64,000 bases of DNA from Branchiostoma floridae (Eukaryota > Chordata > Leptocardii > Amphioxiformes > Branchiostomatidae): the NCBI RefSeq assembly GCF_000003815.2, contig NC_049989.1, forward strand, positions 17,390,554-17,454,553. Reading direction: 5' to 3'. The position numbers and the translations under genes are program-made. Below, in pieces: positions 43,650-56,569 of the stretch. Position 1 is the first letter of the stretch; each line of letters starts with the position of its first letter. The notes under the pieces are model-generated. The model worked only from the letters and a program-made list of their open reading frames with translations. It was not told the DNA's origin and searched no databases.

Positions 43650-46440
43650 AACCTCGGGTTTGTCCATACATACCCAAAACAGGAGGTGCCGGTCCACAAG
43701 GAGAGGAGGCGGGGTTGCAGTATATGTGAGGAATACCATATCGGCAAAACTTCTACAAGACGTAACAATTCCTCCAGAATTGGAGTGTATCTGGGTATCT
43801 ATACGCCCAGCACGCCTACCCAGAGGGGTGTCAGAAATAGTGATATGTGCGGTCTATATCCCTCCCGCATCCCCACATCACAACATACTACTGAAACATC
43901 TCATCACTGAAACTGATGCCGTACGAACACGTAACCCGGAAGCCAAGTTAATCATTTCAGGAGATTTTAACCGTGTGGACATAAGTCAGCTGTGCAACGG
44001 AAATGACCTGAAGCAAGTTGTCCGCGTACCTACAAGAGGTCAAGCAACGCTCGACTTCATCATATCAGACTTGGCAACGTACTACAAACCGGTCCAGGTG
44101 CTCAGCCCACTGGGACTGAGTGATCATAACACTGTCCTGTGGAATCCATCGTTGGAAAAGAGGAAAAACAGTTCTGTGACAAGGACAGTCCGTCCTCTTC
44201 CTGATTCCGCCATACGTGCTTTCGGGCAATGGATTTGCTCTCATTCCTGGGAAGAAGTCAATGCTGCCCCACTGTGCGAAGGCAAAGCTTCTGCGTTTTA
44301 CTCTACGATTGAAACAGCTATCGACAAGTACTTCCCAACGAAAAAAGTGAAGGTGCACAGCAGGGACAAGCCATGGCTAAAGCTGGATATCAAGAACATG
44401 ATCCGTAAAAGACAGAAGGCGTTCGCACAGAAAAAGTACACGCTCTGGAGGCAACTACGAAACAAAGTAAACAGAGAAACTAAGACAGCCAGAAAGGAGT
44501 TCTACCGGGACCGAATTCAAGCCTTGAAAAAGGAGAACCCAGCGACATGGTACAGGGAAATAAAATCCATCCTGAACCTTAAGAGATCAGAGCTGACCGT
44601 TAACATCCCCGGACGTGCGGACGCAGATGACACTTACATAGCAACATACATAAACGAACAGTTCGCAGAGGTGGCCAAAAGTAGACCGTGCCTGGATTCT
44701 ACTCTACTACCAGCGTACCGACCCACTCGCTACCCACCAGAAGTACCACCATGGGACGTCTACAACTGTCTACGCAGGCTAAAATCTGGCAAGGCCGCGG
44801 GGCCCGACCACTTGAACTCCAGATTATTGAAAGAGTTTGCTTACGAACTTAGCAAGCCTGTTACAGACATCATAAATGCATCCCTAAGAGAAGGTCGGGT
44901 ACCTCAGGTGTGGAAAGACGCCACAGTGGTCCCTCTTCCAAAATCTCATCCGCCATCAATCGACAAATTACGACCTGTATCACTCACATCACAACTGGCG
45001 AAAGTGGCAGAGTCATTTGTTGCAAAATGGCTGATCGCTGACATCAGACCCTCAGTGGACCCTAGGCAGTTCGGGTGCTTACGGGGAAGGTCTACGGCGC
45101 ACTACTTGGTGAACTTTGTCAACTATCTGTACCATGAAGCGGAAAGAAATCAAAACGTAACTACAATAGTGTGCACAGATTTTTCAAAGGCCTTTGATCG
45201 AATTGATCACACAGTTGCCATTCAAAAATTGATCAATATTGGTACAAGGAGTTCGCTTATCCCCTGGATCTGTGACTTCTTAACACAACGACGTCAGCGA
45301 GTCCGCTACGGGGGCCAACTATCAAACTGGGAAACCCTAACATGTTCAGTGCCCCAAGGGACACTGCTGGGTCCATTAATCTTCTTGGTAGTATTCGATG
45401 ATGCCATGAGAAACGCAGCTGCAGAAAGATGGAAATACGTTGATGATTTATCGCTGGCAGAGTCACGTATATGCACCACACCATCGTCTATGCAACGGGA
45501 GCTGAACTCTTTCAATGACTGGTCAAATAAAAATCACATGTTATTAAACCCAGGTAAATGCAAGACCATGGTTGTATGCTTTATGAAGTGCCCACCCCCA
45601 CCTCCCGTCCTTCTCATCGATCGGAAGGAGCTGGAAGTGGTGTGCGCGATGTACCTCTTGGGGGTTTGGATCCAAAACAACTTGAAATGGGACAAACAAG
45701 TAAACACGATGATCGGCAAAGTAGGTGGACGCCTCGCAATGCTGCGCAGACTCAAACGCTTCCAGATTCCAGTCAACGACCTACTACAGATCTACATAAG
45801 CTATGTTAGACCTGTGTTGGAGTACTGTGTTCCGGTATGGCAGCCAGGACTCACCACTACTCAGACTGTAAGGCTTGAAAGAGTACAAAAGAGAGCGCTC
45901 AGAACAATTCTCGGGGATAAGTACACAGACTACCAAACGGCCCTAACTACTTCAGGTCTGAAGTCACTGCATGACAGACGAGTAGCCTTGTGTATTAAGT
46001 TCGCCAAAACGCTTGACCAGGAATTGCTCCCACCGAGAATGAGCAACGGCGATGGACACAGGATGAGTACTAGAAACTCACACAAATACAGACCTATTAA
46101 ATGTAAAACAAACAGGTACAGAGATTCACCGGTTCCATACATGACAAGGCTACTGAACGAGGACATGTGAGGCAGAGGCGTATGTAATTGAGAATTCTTT
46201 TAGCGTTAACGTTTATGATCTGTATTGACGGATCTTTTTGACTGATCTGTATGTAACAGTTGTCATATAGTTGGTGATTTCCCGAATATTTCAATTGTCT
46301 ATATCCAAGTTTCTAGCAATTTGTGAAATTTTAATGTGTATTCAGATTTTAATGGAATTATGCCTGTAACAAAGTGTAAGTAATACGTAATTCAGCCACC
46401 CCGGCTGCAATGTATTTACAAATAAACCATTCATCATCAA
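43650..46440 (+). mobile_element. Near-intact non-LTR retrotransposon ORF2 (836 codons)
   Basis: One uninterrupted frame (43660-46170) encodes a LINE endonuclease lacking about its first 60 residues ('STRRGGGVAVYV', 'IISGDFNRVD', 'GLSDHNTVLW'), a basic linker, then an RT with 'GKAAGPDHLNSRLLKEFA', 'DKLRPVSLTSQLAKV', 'CTDFSKAFDRIDH' (~residue 505), 'SVPQGTLLGPL' and the active site 'YVDDLSL' (~residue 593). The C-terminal region has 'YISYVRPVLEYCVPVW'. Cut and copy occur at chromosomal targets. The clade is CR1/L2-like by motif. The 3' UTR ends near 46440 with AATAAA and a TCATCATCA run. The 5'-truncated EN makes it inactive despite the open frame; it is a recent insertion. Confidence 0.85.
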
Positions 46441-46636
46441 AACCATTATAGTTGAGAATGTCAGTTACGTGATTTGTCCAATCGTATGAATCTCTGGGTT
46501 CATATTAAATCAAGTTCATAGGAGTGGGTTGGTTGGAGCCCGGCGGACAAGTACTAGTAACGTGTCGTGGGAAGTTCCCTCCCTCTTTCTGCTGTAACGA
46601 CCAGGTCATGTGGTCTGTGTCTGGCCCGGGGAAATA

Positions 46637-46827
46637 CTGTAAATGCATTTAATTTCGCGGGATTTAATTTCGCGGTATCGGGAAAAGGGACTTTTCGCGA
46701 TGATTTTAAGTTATGCACTATAGCATATTACTGTCATGGAAAAATGCTCGCGGTGGTTTTGAATTCGCGGTAAAGCGGCCTCCGCGAAAACCGCGAACAA
46801 CCAGCGCGAAAGTCTATGCATTTACAG
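46637..46827. mobile_element. 191-bp MITE with CGCGG-rich interior
   Basis: Begins CTGTAAATGCATTTA and ends TGCATTTACAG, with TA at both flanks (46635-46636 and 46828-46829). The interior has repeated TTCGCGG/CCGCGAA motifs. A decayed relative lies at 52020-52130. TA duplication suggests Tc1/mariner-like mobilisation, but other TA-inserting families fit too. Confidence 0.75.
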
Positions 46828-46829
46828 TA

Positions 46830-48297
46830 TCATTCAACACTCCCTTGAGCCTCCCACCACATTATGCTGTTCTTGTCTGTGTTTTTAACAAAGAAAAGAA
46901 TGAAAACATTAAAAAGAAGCTTTTGTTTCGCACGTTTAGTTTTCAGTCTTTTCTGATTTTGTTATACCGCAATTAAAGGCGGGTTCATATGAAAACAAGG
47001 AACCCATATCAAACACTTTATATGACACACACCGTCCAGGGCATATTTCAGTTATCTTCACATTGTACTAATCCGATTAAGTGATAACATCTGGTAAATC
47101 AGTCCACCTCGGTCATTGTGATTTATAACAGGTCAACATCTTTTCTTCTTTATAGAACGGATACCCACATTCCCGACATCTATCTGCAGTTTTTTCTTCA
47201 TTTGATAAAAAGATAGAATTTTTTTTATTCCCTACTTCATCTCTCTGCACATTATAATTGTATAACGTTATATGCCGGTAATGCAGAGTCTGTCTCATTT
47301 GAGTCAATCAGAGATAAAAATGAAGGATTCACCGGGGAATTGCAACACATGTGCGCGCACCCGCTCTAATAATGTGAAACAAGGGGATTCTTGGACATTT
47401 GCAACCGTGGATGCATGTCAATCGAATGATACCCATGCTAACAGTACAAACTTCAGCCCGATCTCAAAAATACCGATATGTAGTTTTGAGATTTACTCGC
47501 CCGGATGATGGTTTTCCGTATCGTGTATCGAGTGCTCATATCTATGACAGCTAATTTAAACTATCAAAACCGATTTGGGGAAATATATCAAACGCTCACA
47601 CGCGCACACATGGACGCACGCGAACAGAAGCACACACAACAAATTGTTGCATAGCAACAACTGACATAGCTTATCGGATCCAGAGTTACAAATGACCCAT
47701 CTGAAACAGAAAATGAAGTATTCCTGGGTTTTCGAAAAGAAGAATCAACACGCCGACTGACTCGAACATATCACAAAAGACAGTTGATTATTTCGATAAA
47801 GTTAACGCATTTCGAACGTTTCACAGTGTACACACAGTGGAGTGCACGTGGATGGTCCCGACAGCACGTGTCAGAACACGGATCCGTTAGCCCTTGAAGA
47901 CTGAAGGACGCACCAGGCGAATTTCGAAAAAAAATGCGCAAAGTGTGCTTTTGTTGTCTCTGCATGTTTTGATAATTGCATGAAAACACAAGAGACACAA
48001 TCCATTGCACTTGTACGTGTACTTGATGATGATACCTTTACGTAAACAAACATCCCCAAGCCTGTCATCCATTGACATCTGATCCCCGGCCTCTCCAAGT
48101 CACCCTCCCAGTTTCCGGAGAGAATGTGACATTAGAAATGATAAATGGCTACCGGTCACCGTGGCGCCTGTGACATGTAGCTCGCTCCCAAGTCACAGGC
48201 CTCCTGTCAGTCCCGTTTCGACAAAGCGCGTGGTACTGTCCGTCATATCTGATTGATCCGACAAATTTTCATCTGTACTATCTTTTTCGACGTCAAT
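46830..48297. other. Intergenic, upstream of TRAF-like gene
   Basis: Short frames only (for example 47272-47508). The 100 bases before the TRAF-like ATG are GC-richer and show no clear TATA box. A promoter is presumably here but cannot be placed. Confidence 0.4.
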
Positions 48298-51200
48298 ATG
48301 GCAGCTGAAGACGTGTCCACAGGTAATTCACTCATTCACGTTATATTTTACTCCGAAGTTATCTCTATTTGGCCCAGTTATGTATAGATGTAGCTGTAGA
48401 TGTAGATGTAGATGTAGATGTAGATGTATATATTCTATTCTGTATCATCAGATGAATTCTGCTAGTTACATGTTAGGGTGTGCTCACAAGTGCGTATCAT
48501 TAGTATTCAAGTCCGTATGAGGTCAGCATGGAAGTCCAAAGATCTCTGGAAAATCGAGGTCGAGGAAAATCATTAGCCTCCGTTGCAGTCTTCGATCGGG
48601 GCTGTTTTTATTTTGGGGTGTGGGGTGTGGTTAGGTTCTCGCCGAGTTTTCCGCGAAAGGGAGTTTACCGTGGGAAGGGTGTTTGCCATGGAAAGGAGAT
48701 CGCTTTGTCTCGAGAGTATTTGTCCAATTTTTACCGTTTCTCCAACGACCTGTTGAGCCTAGTAGAGACTGAGAATTCTATTTTATGGGCCACCAGTACC
48801 AAAGATTTGGAAAAAACAAAGAAACAAAGAACGAATGAATTTTCGTACGTTTGGTGTACGTGTTTTGTTGCCTTTTAATTCAACACTTTTACGTCTCACG
48901 CAGATCGTTACAAATTTGAAGTCATTGACCCACACTTACATTGACCCGTACTTATTGAAGGAGTCTCCGTGTCGGAAAAATGTTAACTTAATATAGTCTT
49001 TGACTTTTTGACTTTTTTTTTCATAAACAGAGAGGTGGGTAGAATACATCAAATTGGATGACAAGGAGGATGGAAACCTTGTCCACGCTTGTACCTGCCA
49101 TGCTTGGTAAGTGGCTGACTATAGATTCAACACATACATTATTAGACTACTGATCACCGTCTTATTAGGCTTGAAGTTCTTTCAGTCGTGATTATACCCC
49201 TGTTACATTACGCGAAAATTGATCGGACGACGATTCTGCGAGCTCCTCTAAATGACATTTTCGCGAGTAAGACGTCAGATGTTCTCACGATCATCTCGCT
49301 ATTTTTTTGCATGGATCGCCGGCGATTTTCAGGGGGCGTACGTATGTTCTTAACATAAGCGAAAAGACGCAGGAGATCTCTGAGATCGCAGAGCTCGTTG
49401 TCGAGTCGCAGATCGTGCTTGCAAATCGTGCGTACCTTGCAAGGGTATCGGTCGACATTCGATTGATAGTCGTGCGTCAATCCAGCACAAACCTAGTTAT
49501 TAATCATCGAGCGCAAATCGGATGGCGAACGCCCGTCAGTCGGAAGACGTTTGGATGACGTTCGCCCGACTGACGTTTGTTTATAAATATTGAATTTCTG
49601 GGAATGTTGGGGTAATTCTTACATTGTGTCCCCTGTGGTAGTATGTAGGCTGGCTTTGGGACACACTTTCCTTTCTTCTGTCATTTCTATTTTGTCCGCG
49701 CATTCCATTCATTGGTTAAAAATATTCCGACAACAAAATAAGCAACATTTTAGTATTGATCTCTTGACTTTTTTTAGCAACGTTTTGCGTTACCTTGTCC
49801 GCGTGCAAGAGGTCATGAGAGGTTCATTATCATAGATTTATTCACCTTCGATCGCACGAGCCTCACTTGAATGTGACAGGGGCAGTTTTGGGGCGACAAA
49901 TACGCAAGACCCCCTGAAGATATTAAACTTTTTCGACCTTTCTGCGATCGCGAAGTACGTCCGAAGATCGTTTCTAATGTGACACGGGTACAATGTTTTG
50001 CAATTTACCTGTTTGTGTATTTGCACATATAGTATTATTAAATGGACATTCTTGTCTTGTCTAGTCTGTGTAACACAAACTACGCTGTCCAGGGTTGTAA
50101 CTGGCGAATGTTGGGCGGGCTGCTATAAGGGAGATTTAACCAGGCTATGTCTTGTCAAACATTTAGTTTATGCAAGTTCGTCATAACGAATAAACGAGAA
50201 TGGTGATGATATAATGATACATATTTTCTCTACGCAGTCACACCATGCTGTTGGTGACCGGGTACATGCTAGCCTGCGGGCATACTCTGTGCTCCGGCTG
50301 TCTGGAAAACATCACAGAGTGCCCGCTGTGCAAGTGTGCCCGTACGATCGCCGGCCCAAACATGGCTTTAAGGTCATTGGCATTGCGCCTTAAAGCCACT
50401 TGTCAGTTTGGGTGTGTCACTGGAAATGTGGAGGTCATTCTGAAGCACCTGATGGCCGACTGCCTTCGGGTGACGGTTGTCTGCACCCACGCTGGCTGTG
50501 GCGCCCTTGTTCCAAGGAAGGAGCTCAAGGACCACAGGGACAGCTGTGAGTGGGCGATAGTACGCTGCCCTTGTGGGGGAGAGATGGAGCGACTGGATAT
50601 CTCCGAGCACCTGTCCACCGTCTGTCCTAAGGGGAATATAAAGTGCCATATGGGCTGTGGCGCGACGATCCGAAGGTAACTTGACTTTGACTTGCCTCAT
50701 GCTATATGCTTTACACACCTTTTCCATTAGCCGGCATGATCTCGCTGCGACCTATAGTTAAATTGGATTATGGTAACTTCATAATGAAAATATCTCGCAA
50801 GGTGTAAAAGTACGGCTGAAAATACAACAAAACATACAGAGCGTCAAAATATTGGTGTTTTTTGTCTTTGACACGCAGCGACCTGTCAATTCACAGCAAG
50901 GTCGCCATCTTTGTGGCACTGTACTTTAAATTACATCTGAGGATTGGAACAACGACACTTTGCCATTTTAACATTCACGCCTCCTCCAAGACTTGAAAGT
51001 TTAAACCTTCCTGTGTAAGATGTTGAAACTTTATCTGACATTGCTTTTGTTAAATAGAGTACTGGAAGGTTCTCCTTGCTATCGTCTAAAATCAACACTC
51101 GATTCTTTTCATATCTCAGCATAACCTACTTGAAACCAAACGTTTTTACAACTGATTTATATTGCATTTCAGCAGGTGTCTTTTATCGGCATTTTCACCA

Positions 51201-54200
51201 TCATGACCAATGTCACTGTAATTAAATTGTCCGATACTGTTCCTGCATATCAGACGTTCCTGTTACAACTTTTCTGTTATATGCCATGTATCATGTTCCA
51301 AACTGAAAGAAAGAAAGACGGATAGAGAAAAAGATACATACATGTAGATATAGATATAGATATGATTGCTTCACTTATACAATCACCAGGTGTGAGGCGT
51401 TTGGGCACCAAGCGACATGTCCTGACGCAGTTGTCCCCTGCACTGTACGCGGATGTCCGGAGATCGTACGTCGCCGTGAGTTGGCAGACCACATGGCCAA
51501 GTCCATGGAGAGACACGCTCGTGTCGCTTCAAACTTGGCCATGTGCCTTCAGAGGCAGCTTGTTACTGACAAGTGGGCGGTGAGTACATTGACTAACTGC
51601 TTTTACTGATAACCCATGTTTAGTATATGTTTGTGTAGCTTTCGGCGTGTCGGGGTTGTTTGCAAAATGCGCGTGGACTGTTAACGTTCCTTATTCCATT
51701 GTCAATCCATCCTTAATGTAACCTTCGATTCGAGATGCATAAAGTAGCGCAGCCTTCTTTATATAGATCGTTTTCACAGAACGTTCGAAAACCGTTCGAT
51801 CACGCTTGGGCGCCATGTTGGATGATAACCTGGATGACTAGAACACAGAACGGCGCTGTCAAAGTTTAACTTGCGGGTTCAAGTGTGCTGTTTTGTCTCC
51901 ATTCTGTGAATCATTAAGTGATGTAGCCAAGGTTGCAATAATCAGGACAAAGTTGCAATAATACGTCTTGATTTATAAACTTTTAAAATGGCAATTTTTT
52001 CAACGATCTAATGCTGGTGCCGATCGCGAGGATTTACTTTTGCGGTAGCGGGAAATGGAGTGTTCGCGGTGGTTTAGAGTTCGCGGTGAAGCGGCCTCGC
52101 AAAAACCGCGATCCTTCACTGTACCTGGCCCGCTGCCCTGGGTGATATTTTTTTGCTGACAGGCCACGTGCAGAGCAATAGATAACAATCCCCACCGCAT
52201 GCGCGCACGAGTTGGCCCTCACTGTCCACTTGCCTAACAAGGGGCAAGATTTAGCGCTTCCCCGACCCTAACTCCGTGAGGCAAGCGGATAGTGGGGACC
52301 AGCGGGATAGTGGTATTAAATAAGTTCGTGCGCGCGTCTTTTTTCCGTATTTTGGCTTTGTCAACATGTGTATTAGAAAGGTCTGTTTACAAAATTACAA
52401 CTCAGTTGATCAAATAGCGTTAAACATACGAATCAGGGCTGTTAGCGCTGACGTTATTGCGACAGACTGTAACGTTGCACTTAATACTGAAAATTCAAAC
52501 TCTGAGAATGCTTAGCACATGTTTAGTCAGATGCCAAATTGCGTTTAGTGCCCGTCGCGGCATGGAGGTGACAGAACTCGACCAGACTTGTAGAAACTTC
52601 CCTCGCCACAAGCGCAAAGCTCGCTGGAAGACACACCACACTTTGTCGATTCAATACTAAAATCGTGCGAGATTCGGTCAAAGTTTTGTGTAGGGGTGCC
52701 GTCACACGTGCGTATATCTGTTATACATGTAGACCTTACGAAAGTCTCTGTACCTTTGTCGTGTCTCAATAAAGAATCTTTATCAAAGTTCATATGAGGT
52801 CCCTATGGACTATTTGTCTCTATCAAGCTTCACATATCTCACTGGGAAAAAGCAGGAATTAAACAAATATAGACACTCAGATAACATGCTAGAGAAGTTA
52901 GTTGGCCGAGGGAGTATGTTTGCGACCTAGCTAACTTCTCTGGCATGTTATCTGTATATATTTGTCCAATTTTATTTTCCCAGCGACCTGTGGAGCACGG
53001 TGGGGGCTAAGAATTTCATACGAACCTCATACGGACTTGAATGTATACGTATGTGTGACCGCATCCTTCAGGTGCAGTCACACGAGCGTATATATCAAGT
53101 CCATATGAGGTCCGTATTGACATTTTTCTTCATATGATCATGTACCAGTCGTATGCACAGTACACACCTCACCTCATACTTTTAGGTAAGCGTACTGGGC
53201 CGTGCTGAGCGTAAAACTCACCGGACACAACGATTGAGATGCGCGTGAGGGTTGTATTGACATGTTTTGTCTTGCCTTAGATAAAGTTTGCGACTGAAGA
53301 AATTTTTGTTTTGTTCTACCAGCTACACAATTGTGGGTAAAAAAAGTTTGAATTTCGTTCCTCGTGAACAAGCCAAGCAATTTTTAATCCTCGCTTGATT
53401 ATCGACAGAACATCGGGGGCAGTAATGGTGAAAATATCATTCACAGCTCAGGACGCGATGTGCCGTGTTTTATGAAGAAGAAATAGAACAAGCTTGCTGA
53501 CATTTTCGTGTAACATGGTATACGTCCATGACATACCCTGTACCAGAAACCAACTTTCTCCCAAAAAATAAAAGAAAGCATGCACAAACTCCGCGGCAGG
53601 GCTACTGTTGGTGGGCTGGTAGGAGAGTGGTTTAATCAAGTTATTGAAAAGCCGGAGAACTGTAGGTAATATTGTTGAATAGAAACGGCGAGTAGGCCGT
53701 GTCCTATGTTTATGGAACTCGCAGTTAGCACGGCAAACATCCAGTCTGTTTCTGAATTAAAAAAAAGGCTTCTTTCCACGTACGAGTCCACCATGTGCAC
53801 ACACAGCCATGTGGAGATCGAGCCGTTTATCATCCAACATGGCCGTTCGAACGTTCGAACGCGACTGTGACGTCATTGTGAAAACGATCTATACCCATTT
53901 TCTGATTACGTTGAATCACGAAATATTTTGGTAACAGGTTGATTGGCTACATGTAATTTGTCAGTTCGCCGATCGTGTCACTACCTGGCTACTTTTGAAT
54001 GCTATTTCTTTTAATAGACTTATAGCAATATAAACAATGTACCCACTGTCATTTATTCATAGAAGTCAATCAATGAAATTATGACATCTGTCCCAGCATT
54101 TTGTCGCGATATGATCATTACAGTCCACTAAAATTGGTACTTCCAAGAACGTTCTGTGAGGAACGTTCTTGGTATTGCTTGGCTTTTTGTATGCGCTTTT

Positions 54201-55872
54201 ACATGTTCCACTAAGAGTTTTCAATGCTAGAGTTTAAACAAGCTACTCCACTTGAATTTAGATTAAATTTAGTGTTTGAAAAATAATGCACTTTCACCTT
54301 TACAGGGGGAGATGAAACCAATGGCGGTGGCGGTGAAGGGGCTGGAGATAACCAGTTTCGCCTGGTTTCTCCATCCCTTTAAGGCGGAGCTGTTAAAGGG
54401 CAGGGAGAAGTTCTGCTCCCCTGTCTTCAGGGCCCTGCAGGGGGGCTGGCGGATGGTTCTGGAGAAGACCCCTGAGGGCGTCTGGCTGCTGAGCCTGCTG
54501 CTGACCACCAGAGTGGAGTCCGCGTTGGTGCGATTCAAGTAGGTCAACTGTTAAGAGATTGCTAAGGCCCACTCTCACCGGACTTGCGTCAAGCTTGCGT
54601 CACTGCGGGGTTCATAAGATAAACAACGAATTTCAGAGATAAAGAACGAATTTTCTTACTTCCTGACATTTTGTCGTACATTTACGTATTTATCATGACC
54701 AATTCGAAGAAAATAACACACACCAAGCAGGCGCGAACTTTGACCCCACGTTACCCAGATGTAATGCGGATTCACGCCGCATTTGCGTTCATGATGACAG
54801 TTCGCAAATGCGGATTTAAAAAATCCGTTTCAAATCCACCTCCCAAGGTGGTCCCGAAAAATCCGCATCAAATCCGTTTCGGAGCATTCATGATTAGAAA
54901 TTTATCCGCATCGGCCAAAAATGCGGATGCATCCGCATTAATTTTTGCATCATGAACGGGGCCTTAAAGGCGTGTCCTCGCTAGAAATCTACTGGTTGTG
55001 TTTCAGTAACAAGACCCCCCTCCCCCAACTATCTCTACTTTACACGGGGGGGGGGGGTCAAGAGAAACGACGGGGGGGGGGGGCAGATGAATTATAGCGG
55101 GGGCAATGGGAAGTCCGGGGGGAAATGGTGAACGGTTTATAGGGGGGCAAGCTGTAGGAGTTAGGTGGGGGTGATATTTGACTATCTCGTGAAATAACTT
55201 TGCGCACGCAAATCACTATCAATGATGAATGAGTGAATGAACTTTATTGCTCAACAATCGTACAGGGTACAATGTATGGCAACCAATAAAAACTAATAGC
55301 TATACAGATTTAAGAGGCTACATACAAAACAACAACAAAACATTATCAATAACAGTACAGTTATGGGTGATTAATCTGGTCTCGCATTTGGAATACATTA
55401 TAAAGAAACTGGCCTACGTAGACGGATATATGAGATGAACATGAGTGCAATTCATGGAAAATATCGCTTTCTGCACCAGCGAGAGGGATGTGTGTTTTGG
55501 TTCTAATATTCTTAAACAATGTTTCTCTCTCTTTGCTGTAGGTAGGACATTTCATAACAAAGTGGAATTCATCTTCTATTGCACAACCGAAGTACCTTCG
55601 GGGTTTGTGATACCATTAGTTAACGGAAACTTGTTTCATTTTTCCCCAGGTTTGTTCTTCCGACCTGCTCCCATGAGCGGGACACTGAACACTTCTACTT
55701 TCCCCATGGAGGGGTTGTGTTCAGGGAGGGACAGGCTAGAGGCGGGAACGTGAAAATGTCTCAAGCGGACTTGGAGACTTACACAACAAGCAGGGGGATG
55801 GGGGGTGAAGTTTGCCAGGACTGTCTCCTTATCCACCTATACATCCAGGAAGTGGACACAGTCCAGATTTAG
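48298..55872 (+). CDS. TRAF-like protein (RING, TRAF zinc fingers, MATH), six exons
   Basis: The exons are 48298-48322, 49031-49106, 50238-50675, 51390-51579, 54306-54538 and 55650-55872. All introns are GT-AG, all phases join, and the product is 394 aa. A RING finger spans residues 31-65 (C31, C34, C47, H49, C52, C55, C62, C65; C3HC4). TRAF-type zinc fingers follow (exons 3-4: 'CGALVPRKELKDHRDSCEW', 'CEAFGHQATCPDAVVPC'). A MATH/TRAF-C domain lies in exons 5-6 ('KFCSPVFRALQGGWRMVL', 'LSLLLTT', 'CLLIHLYIQEVDTVQI'). By family it would be a receptor-signalling adaptor and E3 ubiquitin ligase in the cytoplasm. The usual TRAF-N coiled coil is short or absent. The orthologue (TRAF1-7) cannot be told. 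Introns hold MITEs and a LINE tail. Confidence 0.88.
48386..48430. repeat. (TAGATG)n microsatellite
   Basis: About seven hexamer copies in intron 1 of the TRAF-like gene. Confidence 0.9.
48470..48790. mobile_element. Fold-back MITE fragment, intron 1
   Basis: GTGTGCTCACAAGTGCGTAT, TTCAAGTCCGTATGAGGTC and later TATTTGTCCAATTTT/ACGACCTGTTGAGC match the element at 52.7-53.1 kb. The second terminus was not found. A 116-codon frame across it is not considered coding. Confidence 0.6.
49195..49990. mobile_element. ~0.8-kb MITE, intron 2
   Basis: The left end TACCCCTGTTACATTA...GATCGGACG and the right end CGTCCGAAGATCG...TAATGTGACACGGGTA are inverted and imperfect over ~40 bp. There is no transposase. 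The flanks suggest TA duplication but are not decisive. Confidence 0.65.
52020..52130. mobile_element. Decayed copy of the 46.6-kb MITE, intron 4
   Basis: GCGGTAGCGGGAAA, TTCGCGGTGGTTT, GTTCGCGGT.AAGCGGCCTC and AAAACCGCGA are shared in order with 46637-46827, but the termini are eroded. Confidence 0.65.
52694..53160. mobile_element. Fold-back MITE with long hairpin, intron 4
   Basis: The termini GGTGCCGTCACACGTGCGTAT (52697) and ACGTATGTGTGACCGCATCC (to 53066) are inverted. The centre is a ~60-bp-arm imperfect palindrome around AGATAACATGCTAGAGAAGTT and AACTTCTCTGGCATGTTATCT. A further terminus of the same kind (GTGCAGTCACACGAGCGTAT) starts at ~53072, so a second, partial copy follows. Confidence 0.75.
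55005..55145. repeat. Poly-G tracts in intron 5
   Basis: Runs of up to 13 G separated by short spacers on the plus strand near 55048-55083. They could form G-quadruplexes in the nascent RNA upstream of the last exon. Confidence 0.7.
55250..55600 (-). pseudogene. LINE 3' end (L1/Tx1-like), intron 5
   Basis: A minus frame reads 'IEDEFHFVMKCPTYSKERET' then 'LFKN', like the LINE tail at 43.0-43.6 kb. AATAAAG on the minus strand near 55240 marks its 3' end. It is antisense to the host gene and ends about 50 bp before the exon 6 acceptor. Confidence 0.65.
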
Positions 55873-56569
55873 TTTTTACATACACTGTCCAATAGTTAGG
55901 GGTTAATGACCAGATCCGAGGTGTATATGCATACAACAAGGTGTTCACAAGCGTTCAACGACGTTGTACATTTTACTCTGTACCAATTCTCTCTTGTTTC
56001 ATCCTTACATCATGTTTGAAAGTCGTGTTCTTTTAAAACTGCTGGCGCATGATGTATTGATAGGCCGTCTGAAATTAACATATGCACACTTCTAGCACCT
56101 GGCAAGTTTAACTATAGGAATGGAAAGATAACACAGACAGGTAAAGTTAGCACAAGTGTTTGCAAAATTTACCCTGATAACTTGTTTGAATCATATCAAA
56201 AGAATGTCCTGACAATCTGATGTTCTCTATGGGGCTCACATGGTCCACATTAGACCATGAAATTAAGGGAGTGTTTGCAGAACTTCTCGTGAAGCAGGCT
56301 TGACAAGTGAGACCTCTTGTACATGATCAACCAGTTTAAAATTACACTAGGGACGGTCGCGTTTCCCCACAGAAACAAAAACGTATCTTTTTTGGGGGGG
56401 GGGGCATAAAGGGCATAAAATTCTATGATTTTCATCTACGTGGGTCTCAAGACTATTTGAATAATCTCTTCGTTTTGTTATGATCCACCCTCTAAATCCA
56501 CACGCGACATTGTTTTACATGTATAATTATTCTCTCTTTCGACCCGGAAACAAGACAGCTCCATATGCT
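55873..56569. other. 3' flank of TRAF-like gene
   Basis: No second gene is recognised. No unambiguous AATAAA was noticed soon after the stop. Confidence 0.35.

Noticed and set aside
54560-54965. Possible additional MITE in TRAF intron 5 with repeated ATGCGGAT motifs
   Set aside because: The termini (GGCCCAC... and ...GGGGCCTT) are too short and imperfect to define an element; no target duplication is seen.
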